Program-made: the position numbers and the translations under genes
The notes under the pieces: model-generated
Databases searched by the model: none
Told to the model about the DNA's origin: nothing
Seen by the model: only the letters and a program-made list of their open reading frames with translations
Source: Eriocheir sinensis
Lineage: Eukaryota; Arthropoda; Malacostraca; Decapoda; Varunidae
Direction: 5' to 3'
Length of the DNA: 64,000 nucleotides
NCBI RefSeq assembly: GCF_024679095.1
Contig: NW_026110839.1
Location: 248,001-312,000, forward strand
Part shown: positions 29,403 through 43,750 of the stretch, one piece after another
Layout: every line of letters starts with the position of its first letter
Position numbering within the stretch: the first letter of the stretch is position 1

Positions 29403-30650
29403 ATGAGGTAAATTTGTATTGAAATAGATATGCAAAATACATATAAAGCAATGTAAATTTGTTTCAAAATATGTATACGAATACACATAAAATAATGTAG
29501 ATTTCTATAAAAAAATATATATACAAAATACACCTAAAATGAAGTAAATACGTATAAAAAAATGCATGCAAAATACACATAGAATAATGTAAATTCGTAT
29601 CAAAATAAATAAACAAAATACAAATAAAAGAATGTGTATTTGTATAAATATAAATATACAAAATACACTTAAAATAACGTAAATTTACATAAAACTATAT
29701 ACAAAAATACACAGAAGTAATTAAATTTGTATGAAAATATATACAAAATACACACAAAATAAGCTAAATTTGAATTGAAATATATAGACAAAATACATGA
29801 AATAAAGTAAATTTGTATCAAAATATTTATACAAATACACATATAATAACGTAAATTTGTATGAAAATATATAAACAAAATACACATTAAATAATGTAAA
29901 TACGTATAAAAAAATGTGTACAAAAAACACATATAATCATGTAATTCGTATCAAAATAAATAAACAAAATACTAATAAAATAATATAAATTTGTATGAGT
30001 AAACGTGTATAAATATAAATGTACAAAATACACATACAAAATAAACATAAAATAAGGTAAATTTGTAATGAAATATATGTACAAAATACACATAAAATAA
30101 TGTAAATTTTATATGAAAATATATATACAAATACACATAAAATACCATGAATTTGTATAAAATTATACATTCAAAATAAATATTAAATAATGTAAATGCG
30201 TATAAAAATATATATAAAAAGTACATATAAAATAATGTAAATTCGTATCAATATAAATCAACAAAATGCCAATAAAATAATATATATTTGAATGAAAATA
30301 GATTTACAAAATACACATAACCTAACTAAAATTTGTATTGAAATATATACAAAAATACATATAAATAATTTGAGTTTGTATGAAAATAGATATTCAAAAT
30401 ACACATAAAACTAGGTAAATTTCTTTTGAAATATATATACAAAATACCCATAAAATATTGTAAATTTGTGTCAAAATATATAAACAAATACATACATATA
30501 CAAATATATACAAAATACACATAGAATAATGTCAAATCGTATCAAAATGAATGAGCAGAATACCAATAAAATAACGTAAATTTGTATGAAAATAAAGATG
30601 CAAAATACCCATAAAATAAAGCATATTTTTATAAAAATACATATACAAAA
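29403..30650 (-). repeat. Orientation block 19 (minus)
   Basis: 29403-29940 mirrors 19650-20200. Near 30000 it reads AAATTTGTATGAGTAAACG, the reverse of the TTTACTCATAC box, but here both sides are minus. So this is a different recombinant of that junction. From 30101 the block is the start of copy B1. It ends at ACAAAAATTTACATTATTTG near 30651. Confidence 0.8.
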
Positions 30651-32168
30651 ATTTACATTATTTGATATGTATTTTGTATATATATTTTTATACGTATTTA
30701 CATAATTTCATATGTATTTTGTATATATATTTCAATAGAAATCTACTTTATTTTATGTGTATTCGTATATATATTTTGAAACAAATTTACATTGTTTTAT
30801 ATGTATTTTTGAATATCTCTTTTAATACAAATTTACCTTACTGTATATGCATTTTGTATATTTATTTCAATACAAATTTAAATATTTTATGTGTATTTTG
30901 GTTTATATATTTTAAAAAATGCGAAAATTTTGGGAATTTTGCATCTATATTTTCATACAAATTTACATTATTTTATTGATACTCTGTATTTATTTTGATA
31001 CGATTTTACATTATTCTATTTGTTTTTGTATATATTTTTTATACACATTTACATTATTTAATGTGTATCTTGCATATATATTTATACAAATTTACGTTAT
31101 TTTAAGTGTATTTGTTTTATATTTTCATTCAAATTTACATTTATTTTAATTGAAATTACATTATTTTATGTGTATTTTGTATACATTTTTTATACGTATT
31201 TACTTAATTTTATGTGTATTTTGTATATATATTTTATAGAAATCTACGTTTTTTATTTGTATTCGTATATATATTTTGAAACAAATTTACATTGTTTTAT
31301 ATGTATTTTTGCATATCTCTTTCAATACAAGTTTACCTTATTGTATGTGCATTTTATATATTTATTTCAATACAAAGTTAAATATTTTATGTGAATGTTG
31401 ATATATATATATATATATATATTTTTATAAGAAATGCGCTATTTTATGGGAATTTTGCATCTTTATTTTCATACAAATTTACATTATTTTATTAATATTC
31501 GGTGTATTTATTTTGATACGATGTTACGTTATTCTATTTGTTTTTTGTATATACTTTTTTATACATATTTACATTATTTAATGTGTATCTTGCATATATA
31601 TTTTATACAAATTTATTATCTATTATCTATTTTCATACAAATACACATTTTTTTCATGATATTTTTTTTATTTATTTTGACACGAATTTACATTATTTGA
31701 TATCTATTTTGTATATATATTTTTATACGTATTTACATAATTTCATATGTATTTTGTATATATATTTGTATAGAAATCTACTTTATTTTATGTGTATTCG
31801 TATATATATTTTGAAACAAATTTACATTGTTTTATATGTATTTTTGAATATCTCTTTCAATACAAATTTACCTTACTGTATATGCATTTTGTATATTTAT
31901 TTCAATACAAATTTAAATATTTTATGTGTATTTTGGTAAATATATTTTTATAAAAAATGCGATAATTTTTGAGAATTTTGTATCTATATTTTCATACAAA
32001 TTTACATTATTTTATTGATATTCTGTGTATTTATTTTGATACGATTTTACATTATTCTATTTGTTTTTTGTATATATATTTTTTATACACATTTACATTA
32101 TTTAATGTGTATCTTGCATATATATTTTATACAAATTTACGTTATTTTAAGTGTATTTCTGTGTATTA
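30651..32168 (+). repeat. Orientation block 20 (plus, within copy B1)
   Basis: K to P monomers, then degenerate A units: TTGGGAATTTTGCATC near 30925 and ATGGGAATTTTGCATC at about 31447. An (AT)10 run is at 31401. It carries the private AATTTATTATCTATTATC box at about 31610. It ends at TTTCTGTGTATTAC near 32169. Confidence 0.8.
31401..31422. repeat. Short (AT)n run, unexpanded paralog of 38328-38466
   Basis: About 11 AT units after GTGAATGTTG and before TTTTTATAAG. Same place in the B duplicon as the long tract at 38328. Confidence 0.9.
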
Positions 32169-32390
32169 CAAAAATACACAGAAGTATTTTAATTTGTATG
32201 AAAATAGATATACAAAATAAGGTAAATTCGTTTCAAATTCAATAAACAAAATTCAGATAAAAGAAAGTATATTTGTAGAAAAAATAAATATATAAAATAC
32301 ACATAAAATAACGAAAATTTGTTTGAAAATATATAAAAAAAATAGACAAAAATAATTTCAATTTGTATGAAAATGAATATACAAAATACA
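32169..32390 (-). repeat. Orientation block 21 (short minus insert, copy B1)
   Basis: About 222 bp of reversed monomers between AAAAATACACAGAAG and TACACATGTATTTTG. The insert has a direct duplicate at 39211-39430. Confidence 0.8.
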
Positions 32391-33836
32391 CATGTATTTT
32401 GTATATCTATTTTCACACAAATTTAATTACTTTTGTGTATTTTTGCATATAGTTTTATATAAATTTACGTTATTTTATTTGAATTTTGTATATTTATATT
32501 TATACAATACACATTCTTTTATTAGTATTTTGTTTATTTATTTTGATACGAGTTTACATTATTTTATGTGTATTTTGTATACCTTTTTTTATACGTATTT
32601 ACTTCATTTTATGTGTATTTTGTATATTTATTTTCATAGAAATCTACGTTATTTTATGTGTATTCGTATATATATTTTGAAAAAAATTTACATAGTTTTA
32701 TATGTATTTTGCATATCTATTTCAATACAAATTTACCTTATTGTATGTGCATTTTGTATATTTATTTTAATACAAATTCAAATATTTTATGTGTGTCTTG
32801 GTATAAATATTTTTATAAAAAATGCGTTATTTTATGGGTATTTTGTATCTTTATTTTCATACAAATTTACATTATTTTATTAATATTCTGTGTATTTATT
32901 TTGATACGATTTTATATTATTCTATTTTGTTTATTTAGTTTGATACGAATTACATGATTATATGTGTATTTTGTACATATTTTTATACGTATTTACATTA
33001 CTTAATGTGTATTTTGTTTATTTATTTTTAAACAAATTTACGTTATTATATGTATTTTTATAAATATTTTGATACAAATTTACATTATTTTATGTATTTT
33101 GTATATACATTTCAATTCAAATTTAGCTTATTTTATCTGTATTTTGTATATCTATTTTCATACGAATTTAATTACTTCTCTGTATTTTTTTATATAGTTT
33201 TATACAAATTTATGTTATTTTATGTGTATTTAGTATATTTATATTTATCCAAATACACATTCTTTTATTGGTATTTTGTTTATTTATTTTAAATCGAATT
33301 ACATGATATATGTGTATTTTGTACACATTTTTTTATACGTATTTACATTATTTAATGTGTATTTTGTTTATATATTTTCATACAAATTTACGTTATTATA
33401 TGTGTATTTGTATAAATATTTTGATACCAATTTACTTTATTTCATGTATTTTGTATATATATTTCAATTCAAATTTAGCTTATTTTCTGTGTTTTGTATA
33501 TATTTTCATACAAATTTAATTACTTCTGTGTATTTTTGTATATAGTTTTATATAAATTTACGTTATTTTATGTGTATTTTGTATATTTATATTTATACAA
33601 ATACACATTCTTTTATTGGTATTTTTTTATTTATTTTGATACGAATTTACATTATTTTATGTGTATTTTGTATACATTTTTTATACGTATTTACTTCATT
33701 TTATGTGTATTTTGTATATATATTTTTATAGAAATCTACGTTATTTTAGGTGTATTCGTATACATATTTTGAAACAAATTTACATTGCTTTATATGTATT
33801 TTGCATATCTATTTTAATACAAATTTACCTTATTGT
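32391..33836 (+). repeat. Orientation block 22 (plus)
   Basis: It holds H to P and an A monomer at about 32834, to the B1 end at 32926. There the sequence jumps inside CTATTT into the left edge of the 32922-36999 copy (TTGTTTATTTAGTTTGATAC). It ends at the CCTTATTGTACATATAAAAC switch. Confidence 0.82.
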
Positions 33837-35384
33837 ACATATAAAACAATGTAAATTTGTTTCAAAATATATGTACGAATACACATAAAATAACGTAGAT
33901 TTCTATGAAAATATATATACAAAATACACATAAAATTAAGTAAATACGTATAAAAAAATGTAAACAAAATACACATAAAATATTGTAAATTCGAAACAAA
34001 ATGAATAAACAAAATACCAATAAAAGAATGTGTATTTGTATAAATATAAATGTACAAAATACACATACAAAATAAACATAAAATAAGGTAAATTTGTAAT
34101 GAAATATATGTACAAAATACACATAAAATAATGTAAATTTATATGAAAATATATATACAAATACACATAAAATATGAATTTGTATAAAATTATATACTCA
34201 AAATAAATATTAAATAATGTAAATGCGTATAAAAATATATATACAAAGTACATATAAAATAGTTTAAATTCGTATCAATATAAATCAACAAAATACCAAT
34301 AAAATAATATATATTTGAATGAAAATAGATTTACAAAATACACATAACCTAACTAAAATTTGTATCGAAATATATACAAAAATGCATAAAAATAATTTGA
34401 GTTTGAATGAAAATAGATATTCAAAATACACATAAAACAAGGTAAATTTCTTTGAAATATATATACAAAATACCCATAAAATATTGTAAATTTGTGTCAA
34501 AATATATAAACAAATACACATAAAATAACGTAAATTTGTATGAAAAATATATACAAAATACACATAGAACAATGTCAAATCGTATCAAAATGAATGAGCA
34601 GAATATCAATAAATTAACGTAAATTTGTATGAAAATAAAGATGCAAAATACCCATAAAATAAAGCATATTTTTATAAAAATACAAATAAAAAAATAAACA
34701 TAGAATAATTAAATTTGTATTAAAATTAATATACAAAATGCATATACAATAAATTTAAATTTGATTATATTAAATGAAATAAATATACAAAATAAACTTA
34801 AAATAAGGTAAATTTGTAATAAAATATATGTATGAATACACATAAAATAATATAAATTTGTATGAAAATATATATACAAATACACATAAAATAACATGAA
34901 TTTGTATAAAATTTGTTTCAAAATATATACGAATACACACAATAAAATAACGTAAATTTTTATGAAAATGTATATATAAAATACACATAAAATAATTTAA
35001 ATACGTAGAAAAATATATATACAAAATACACATAAAATAATGTAAATTCGTAAAAAATTAAATACACAAAATTCCAATAAAAGAATGTATATTTGTAGGA
35101 AAATATATATACAAAAAACAAATCAAATAACTAGAATTTGTATAAAAATATATACAAAAATACACAAAAATAATTTAAATTTGTTTGAAAATAGATATGC
35201 AAAATACACATAAAGTTAGGCAAATTTGTATTGAAATACATATACAAAACTGACATAAAATAATGTAAATTTGTATTAAAATATATAAACAAATACATAT
35301 AAAATCACGTAAATTTGGATAAAATATACATACAAAATATACATTAAATATTTTAAATATGTATAAAAATATATTATATTATAT
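33837..35384 (-). repeat. Orientation block 23 (minus)
   Basis: A direct copy of 20201-21735 with small indels, for example CATAAAATATGAATTTG at 34167 where 20530 has CATAAAATACCATGAATTTG. It ends at the A/T hairpin near 35362-35395, which has two extra bases here. Confidence 0.83.
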
Positions 35385-35395
35385 ATATATTTTTA
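35362..35395. other. A/T hairpin at an orientation switch (copy 3)
   Basis: The same element as 21720-21751, with one extra AT step (ATATATATATTTTTATTG). It lies inside A copy 2. Confidence 0.8.
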
Positions 35396-36998
35396 TTGAT
35401 ATTTGCGTTATTTATGTGTATTTTGTATATGTTTTCTCATAGAAATTTACATTATTTTATTGGTATTTTGTCTATTTATTTTGATACGAATTACATGATT
35501 TTTGTTTTATTTTTTCAATTTTTTTTATACGTATTTACATTATTTAATGTGTATTTTGTTTATATATTTTTATACAAATTTACGTTATTATATGTGTATT
35601 TGTATAAGTATTTTGATACAAATTTACATTATTTTATGTATTTTGTTTATATATTTCAATTCAAATTTAGCTTATTTTATGAGTATTTTGTATATCTATT
35701 TATTTTAACACAAAATCAAATATTTTATGTTTTTTCGTATATATATTTTTATAAAAAATGCATTATTTTATGGGTATTTTGCATCTTAATTTTCATACAA
35801 ATTTACATTATTTTATTAATATTTTCTGTATTTATTTTGATACGATTTTACATTATTTTATTTGTGTTTTGTATATATTTTTTTATACATATTTACATTA
35901 TTTAATGTGTTTTTTGTATATATATTTGATACAAATTTACGTTATTTTAAGTCTATATGTTTATATATTTTCATTCAAATTTACATTATTTTATGTGCAT
36001 TTTGTATATGTATTTCAATACAAATTTACCAAATTTTATATGTTTTTTGTATATTTATTTTCATACAAGTTTAAATTATTTTTGTGTATTTTTGTATATA
36101 GTTTTATACAAATTTAGGTTATTTTGTGTATTTTGTATATCTATTTTCATACAAATACACATTCTTTTCATGATATTTTGTTTATTTATTTTGACACGAA
36201 TTAACATTATTTAATGTGTATTTTGTATATATATTTTTATACGTATTTACATTATTTCAAGTGTATTTTGTATATATATTTCTATAGAAATCTACGTTAT
36301 TTTATGTGTATTCGTATATATATTTTGAAACAAATTTACATTGTTTTATGTGTATTTTGCATATTTTTTTAATACAAATTTACCTTATTGTATGTGCATT
36401 TTGTATATTAATTTTAATACAAATTTGATTAATCTATGTGTATTTTTGTATATGTATTTTTATAAAAATATGCTTTATTTTATGGTTATTTTGCATCTTT
36501 ATTTTCATACAAATTTACATTATCTTATTGATATTCTGTGTATTTATTTTGATATGATTTTACATTATTCTATGTGTATTTTGTATATATATTTTATATA
36601 AAATGTATTTGTTTTCATTTCATACAAATCTACATTATTTTATGTGTTTTTTGTACATGTATTTAAATACAAATTTAACTAGTTATATGTGTATTTTGTA
36701 TATCTATTTTGTATGTATATTTTCATAGAAATTTACTCTATTTTATGAGTATTCGTATATATATTTTGATACAAATTTACATTATTAATGTGTATTTTGC
36801 ATATCTATTTCAATACAAATTTACTTTATTGTACGTGCATTTTGTATATTTATTTTAATACAAATTTAATTATTTTATATGTATTTTTGTATATATATTT
36901 TTATGCAAATATGCGTTATTATATGGATATTTTGCATCTTTATTTTCATACAAATTTACATTATTTTATTGATATTCTCTTTATTTATTTTGATACGA
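35385..36998 (+). repeat. Orientation block 24 (plus)
   Basis: A direct copy of 21736-23355, with HOR 35770-36481 and the 441-bp deletion form from 36482. It stops at GATACGATG near 36999, where minus-strand sequence of copy B2 begins. Confidence 0.83.
35770..36481 (+). repeat. HOR period of 712 bp, duplicate of 22124-22837
   Basis: A monomers sit at 35770 and 36482. The sequence follows 22124-22837 almost base for base, with small differences such as TGTGCATTTTG at 35995 and a 3-bp shorter I monomer near 36121. It lies in the copied segment 32922-36999. Confidence 0.85.
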
Positions 36999-37561
36999 TG
37001 TAAATTTTATATGAAAATATATATACAAATACACATAAAATACCATGAATTTGTATAAAATTATACATTCAAAATAAATATTAAATAATGTAAATGCGTA
37101 TAAAAATATATATAAAAAGTACATATAAAATAATGTAAATTCGTATGAATATAAATCAACAAAATGCCAATAAAATAATATATATTTGAATGAAAGATTT
37201 ACAAAATACACATAACCTAACTAAAATTTGTATTGAAATATATACAAAAATACATATAAATAATTTGAGTTTGTATGAAAATAGATATTCAAAATACACA
37301 TAAAACTAGGTAAATTTCTTTTGAAATATATATACAAAATACCCATAAAATATTGTAAATTTGTGTCAAAATATATAAACAAATACACATAAAATAACGT
37401 AAATTTGTATGAAAAATATATACAAAATACACATAGAATAATGTCAAATCGTATCAAAATGAATGAGCAGAATACCAATAAAATAACGTAAATTTGTATG
37501 AAAATAAAGATGCAAAATACCCATAAAATAAAGCATATTTTTATAAAAATACATATACAAA
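36999..37561 (-). repeat. Orientation block 25 (minus, start of copy B2)
   Basis: It matches 30101-30650. B2 keeps a stretch near 37380-37410 (CACATAAAATAACG) that is replaced in B1 near 30493 by CATACATATACAAATATAT. It ends at ACAAAAATTTACATTATTTG. Confidence 0.82.
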
Positions 37562-39210
<1,649 letters not shown>

Positions 39211-39430
39211 CAAAAATACACAGAAGTATTTTAATTTGTATGAAAATAGATATACAAAATAAGGTAAATTCGTTTCAAATTCAATAAACAAAATTCAGAT
39301 AAAAGAAAGTATATTTGAAGAAAAATAAATCAACAAAATACACATAAAATAACGTAAATTTTTTTGAAAATATATAAAAAAATAGACAAAAATAATTTCA
39401 ATTTGTATGAAAATGAATATACAAAATACA
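39211..39430 (-). repeat. Orientation block 27 (short minus insert, copy B2)
   Basis: The duplicate of 32169-32390. It ends at TACACATGTATTTTG. Small differences from B1 include ATTTGAAGAAAAATAAATC near 39313. Confidence 0.8.
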
Positions 39431-42009
39431 CATGTATTTTGTATATCTATTTTCACACAAATTTAATTACTTTTGTGTATTTTTGCATATAGTTTTATAT
39501 AAATTTACGTTATTTTATTTGAATTTTGTATATTTATATTTATACAATACACATTCTTTTATTAGTATTTTGTTTATTTATTTTGATACGAGTTTACATT
39601 ATTTTATGTGTATTTTGTATACCTTTTTTTATACGTATTTACTTCATTTTATGTGTATTTTGTATATTTATTTTCATAGAAATCTACGTTATTTTTTGTG
39701 TATTCGTATATATATTTTGAAATTTTTTTACATAGTTTTATATGTATTTTGCATATCTATTTCAATAGAAATTTACCTTATTGTATGTGCATTTTGTATA
39801 TTTATTTTAATACAAATTCAAATATTTTATGTGTGTCTTGGTATAAATATTTTTATAAAAAATGCGTTATTTTATGGGTATTTTGTATCTTTATTTTCAT
39901 ACAAATTTACATTATTTTATTAATATTCTGTGTATTTATTTTGATACGATTTTATATTATTCTATTTGTGTTTTGTATATATTTTTTTATACATATTTAC
40001 ATTATTTAATGTGTATTTTTTATATATATTTTATACAAATTTACGTTATTTTAAGTGTATTTGTTTATATATTTTCATTCAAATTTACATTATTTTATAT
40101 GTATTTTCTAAATGTATTTCAATACAAATTTACCTAATTTTTTGTGTATTTTGTATATTTATTTTCATACAAATTAAAATTATTTTTGTGTATTTTTGTA
40201 TATAGTTTTATACAAATTTAGGTGATTTTATGTGTATATTGTATATCTATTTTCAAACAAATACACCTTCTTTTATTGATATTTTGTTTATTTATTTTGA
40301 CGCGAATTTACATTATTTAATGTGTATTTTATATATATATTTTTATACGTGTTTACATCATTTGATGTGTATTTTGGATATATATTTCTATAGAAATCTA
40401 CGTTGATTTATGAGTATTCGTATATAGATTTTGAAATAAATTTACACTGTTTTATGTGTATTTTGCATATTTTTTCAATACAAATTTACCTTATTGTATA
40501 TGCATTTTGTATATTAATTTTAATACAAATATAATTATGCTATGTGTATTTTTGTATATGTATTTTTATAAAAATATGCTTTATTTTATGGGTAATTTGC
40601 ATTTTTATTTACATTCAAATTTACATTATTTTATTTATATTCTGTTTATTTTTTTTAAACAATTTTACATTATTCTATGTGTATTTTGTATATCTATTTT
40701 TATACGTATTTACTTAATTTATGTGTATTTTGTATATATATTTTTATAGAAATCTACGTTATTTTATGTGTATTCGTATATATATTTTGAAACAAATTTA
40801 CATTGTTTTATATGTATTTTTGCATATCTCTTTCAAGACAAGTTTACCTTATTGTATGTGCATTTTGTATATTTACTTCAATACAAATTTAAATATTTTA
40901 TGTGTATTTTGGTATATATATTTTTATAAGAAATGCGCTATTTGATGGGATTTTGCATCTTTATTTTCATACAAATCTACATTATTTTATTAATATTGGG
41001 TGTATTTATTTTGATACGATTTCACATTATTCTATTTGTTTTTTGTATATATATTTTTTATACATATTTACATTATTTAATGTGTTTCTTGCATATATAT
41101 TTCATACAAATTTATTATCTATTACTTATTTTCACACAAATACACATTCTTTTCATGATATTTTGTTTATTTATTTTGACACGAATTTACCTAGATATGT
41201 ATTTTGTATATATATTTTTATACGTATTTACATAATTTCATGTGTATTTTGTAGTTATATTTCTATAGAAATCTACGTTATTTTATGTGTATTCGTATAT
41301 ATATTTTTAAACAAATTTACTTTGTTTTATATGTATTTTTGAATATCTCTTTCAATACATAATTACCTTACTGTATATGCATTTTGTATATTTATTTCAA
41401 TACAAATTTAAATATTTTATGTGTATTTTGGTATATATATTTTTATAAAAAATGCGCTATTTTATGGGAATTTTGCATCTTTCTTTTCATACAAATTTAC
41501 ATTATTTTATTGATATTCTGTGTATTTATATTGATAGGATTTTACATTATTCTATTTCTTTTTTGTAAATATTTTTTTATTTACATTTACATTATTTAAT
41601 GTGTATCTTGCATATATATTTTATACATATTTACGATATTTTAAGTGTATTTGTTTATATATTTTCATTCAAATTTACATTATTCTATGTGTATTTTATA
41701 TATGTATATCAATACAAATTTACCTAATTTTATGTGTATTTTGTATATTTCTTTTCATACAAATTTTAAATATTTTTGTGTATTTTTGTATATAGTTTTA
41801 TACAAATTTAGGTTATTTTATGTACGCATTTACTTTATTTAATGTGTGTTTTGTATATATATTTTTATGCAAATGCACTTTATTTTATGTGCATTTTTGT
41901 ACATATATTTTTTTAGAAATTTGCGTTAATTTATGTGTATTTGTATATGTTTTCTCATACAAATTTACATTATTTGATTGCTATTTTGTTTATTTATTTT
42001 GATACGAAT
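39431..42009 (+). repeat. Orientation block 28 (plus)
   Basis: Right end of B2 to 39966, then a full 714-bp HOR from 39874. Next come a TTTAAACAATTTTAC remnant at 40655, two degenerate A units at about 40946 and 41464, and a K/D box copy at 41820-41960 (TTTATGCAAATGCAC). It ends at TTTTGATACGAATGAAAATA near 42010. Confidence 0.78.
39874..40587 (+). repeat. Full 714-bp HOR period
   Basis: It runs from an A monomer (ATGGGTATTTTGTATC) at 39874 to the next A (ATGGGTAATTTGCATT) at 40588. J carries GACGCGAA and K carries ATACGTGTTTAC. It starts in the right end of the 36999-39966 copy and continues beyond it. Confidence 0.83.
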
Positions 42010-43145
42010 GAAAATAGATATATAAAATATACATAAAATAAACGAAAATAAAGCATATTTTTATAAAAATACATATACAAAAATACACATAGATTAAGCA
42101 AATTTGTATTAAAATTAATATACAAAATGCACATACAATAAGGTAAATTTGCATTAAAAAAATATGCAAAATACACATAAAACAATGTAAAATTGTTTCA
42201 AAATATATATACGAATACACATAAAATAACGCAGATTTCTATAGAAATATATATACAAAATACACTTGAAATAATGTAAATACGTATAAAAAATATATAT
42301 ACAAAATACACATTAAATAATGTTAATTCGTGTCAAAATGAATAAACAAAATATCATGAAAAGAATGTGTATTTGTATGAAAATAGATATACAAAATACA
42401 CATAAAATAACCTAAATTTGTATAAAACTATATACAAAAATGCACAAAAATAATTTAAACTTGTATGAAAATAAATATACAAAAAACATATAAAACTAGG
42501 TAAATTTGTATTGAAATACATATACAAAATACACATAAAATAATGTAAATTTGAATGAAAATATATAAACATATACACTTAAAATAACGTAAATTTGTAT
42601 CAAATATATATACAAAAAACACATTAAATAATGTAAATATGTATAAAAAAATATATACAAGACACAAATAAAATAATGTAAAATCGTATCTAAATAGATA
42701 CAGAAAATATGAATAAAATAATGTAAATTTGTATGAAAATTAAGAAGCAAAATACCCATAAAATAATGCATTTTTTATAAAAATATATATACGAAAAAAA
42801 AAATATTTGATTTTGTATTAAAATAAATAGATATACAAAATACTCATAAAATAAGCTAAATTTGAATTGAAATATATATACAAAATACATAAAATAATGT
42901 AAATTTGTATCAAAATACTTATACAAATACACATATAATAACGTAAATTTGTATAAAAATATATAAACAAAATACACATTCAATAATGTAAATACGTATA
43001 AAAAAAATGTAAAAAATACACAAATAATCATGTAATTCGTATCAAAATAAATAGACAAAATACCAATAAAATAATGTAAATTTCTATGAGAAAACATATA
43101 CAAAATACACATAAATAACGCAAATATCAATAAAAATGTATATAA
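42010..43145 (-). repeat. Orientation block 29 (minus)
   Basis: From 42036 the block mirrors 21736-22838 (TTTCAAGTG subtype, reversed). The H-I-J run with AGAATGTGTATTTG is at 42362. An A unit (AAGAAGCAAAATACCC) is at about 42742. It ends in a shorter form of the A/T hairpin at 43132-43154. Confidence 0.8.
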
Positions 43146-43750
43146 TATATTTTTAAACATATTTAAAATATTTAATGTATATTTTGTATATATATTTTAT
43201 CCAAATTTACTTTATGTTATATGTATTTGTTTATATATTTTCATACAAATTTACATTATTTTATGTGAGTTTTGTATATGTATTTCAATACAAATTTGCC
43301 TAACTTTATGTGTATTTTGCATATCTATTTCCAAACAAATTTAAATTATTTTTGTGTATTTTTGTATATATTTTAATACAAATTTTAGTTATTTTATTTG
43401 TTTTTTGTATATATATTTTTTTACAAATATACATTCTTTTATTGGAATTTTGTGTATTTAATTTTTTACGAATTTACATTATTTTATATGTATTTTGTAT
43501 ATATATATTTTTCTACGTATTTAAATTATTTAATGTGTATTTTATATATACATTTTCATAAAAATTTACGTTATTTTATTGTGTGTATTCGTATATATTT
43601 TGAAACAAATTTTATACAAATTCATGTTATTTTATGTGTATTTGTATATATATTTTCATACAAATTTATATTATTTTATGTGTATTCTTACATATATTTT
43701 ATTACAAATTTACCTTATTTTATGTTTATTTTGTATATTTATTTCATTCA
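42036..43750 (-). repeat. Third-orientation copy of the hairpin-centred duplicon
   Basis: It mirrors about 21130-22838 (coordinate sum about 64884). It includes HOR subtype TTTCAAGTG and a shortened hairpin at 43132-43154. It is more diverged than the copy at 35385. Confidence 0.78.
43132..43154. other. A/T hairpin remnant at an orientation switch (copy 4, inverted)
   Basis: It reads AAAAATGTATATAATATATT with a shorter middle than the others, and a G in the left arm. The flanks still match the mirrored 21720 site. Confidence 0.72.

Larger units (their letters stand above)
27042..29940 (-). repeat. Right arm of a ~2.9-kb inverted repeat
   Basis: The reverse complement of 19650-22614. The left edge is sharp: GTAAATACG at 27050 is preceded by AATAAGGTAAATAAT, where a different segment joins. 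The spacer between the arms is about 4.4 kb. Confidence 0.83.
30101..32926 (+). repeat. Segmental duplication B, copy 1 (about 2.83 kb)
   Basis: A direct match to 36999-39966. The offset is about 6898-6914 in the left part and about 7040-7044 after the TA tract. It includes four shared orientation switches. At its right edge, ATTATTCTATTT passes into copy 2 of A. Confidence 0.87.
32922..36999 (+). repeat. Segmental duplication A, copy 2 (about 4.08 kb)
   Basis: A near-identical copy of 19281-23355. It is sandwiched between the two B copies. The clearest differences from copy 1 are a rewritten stretch at 35501-35522, a small deletion at 34167, and a 2-bp longer hairpin near 35385. Confidence 0.88.
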
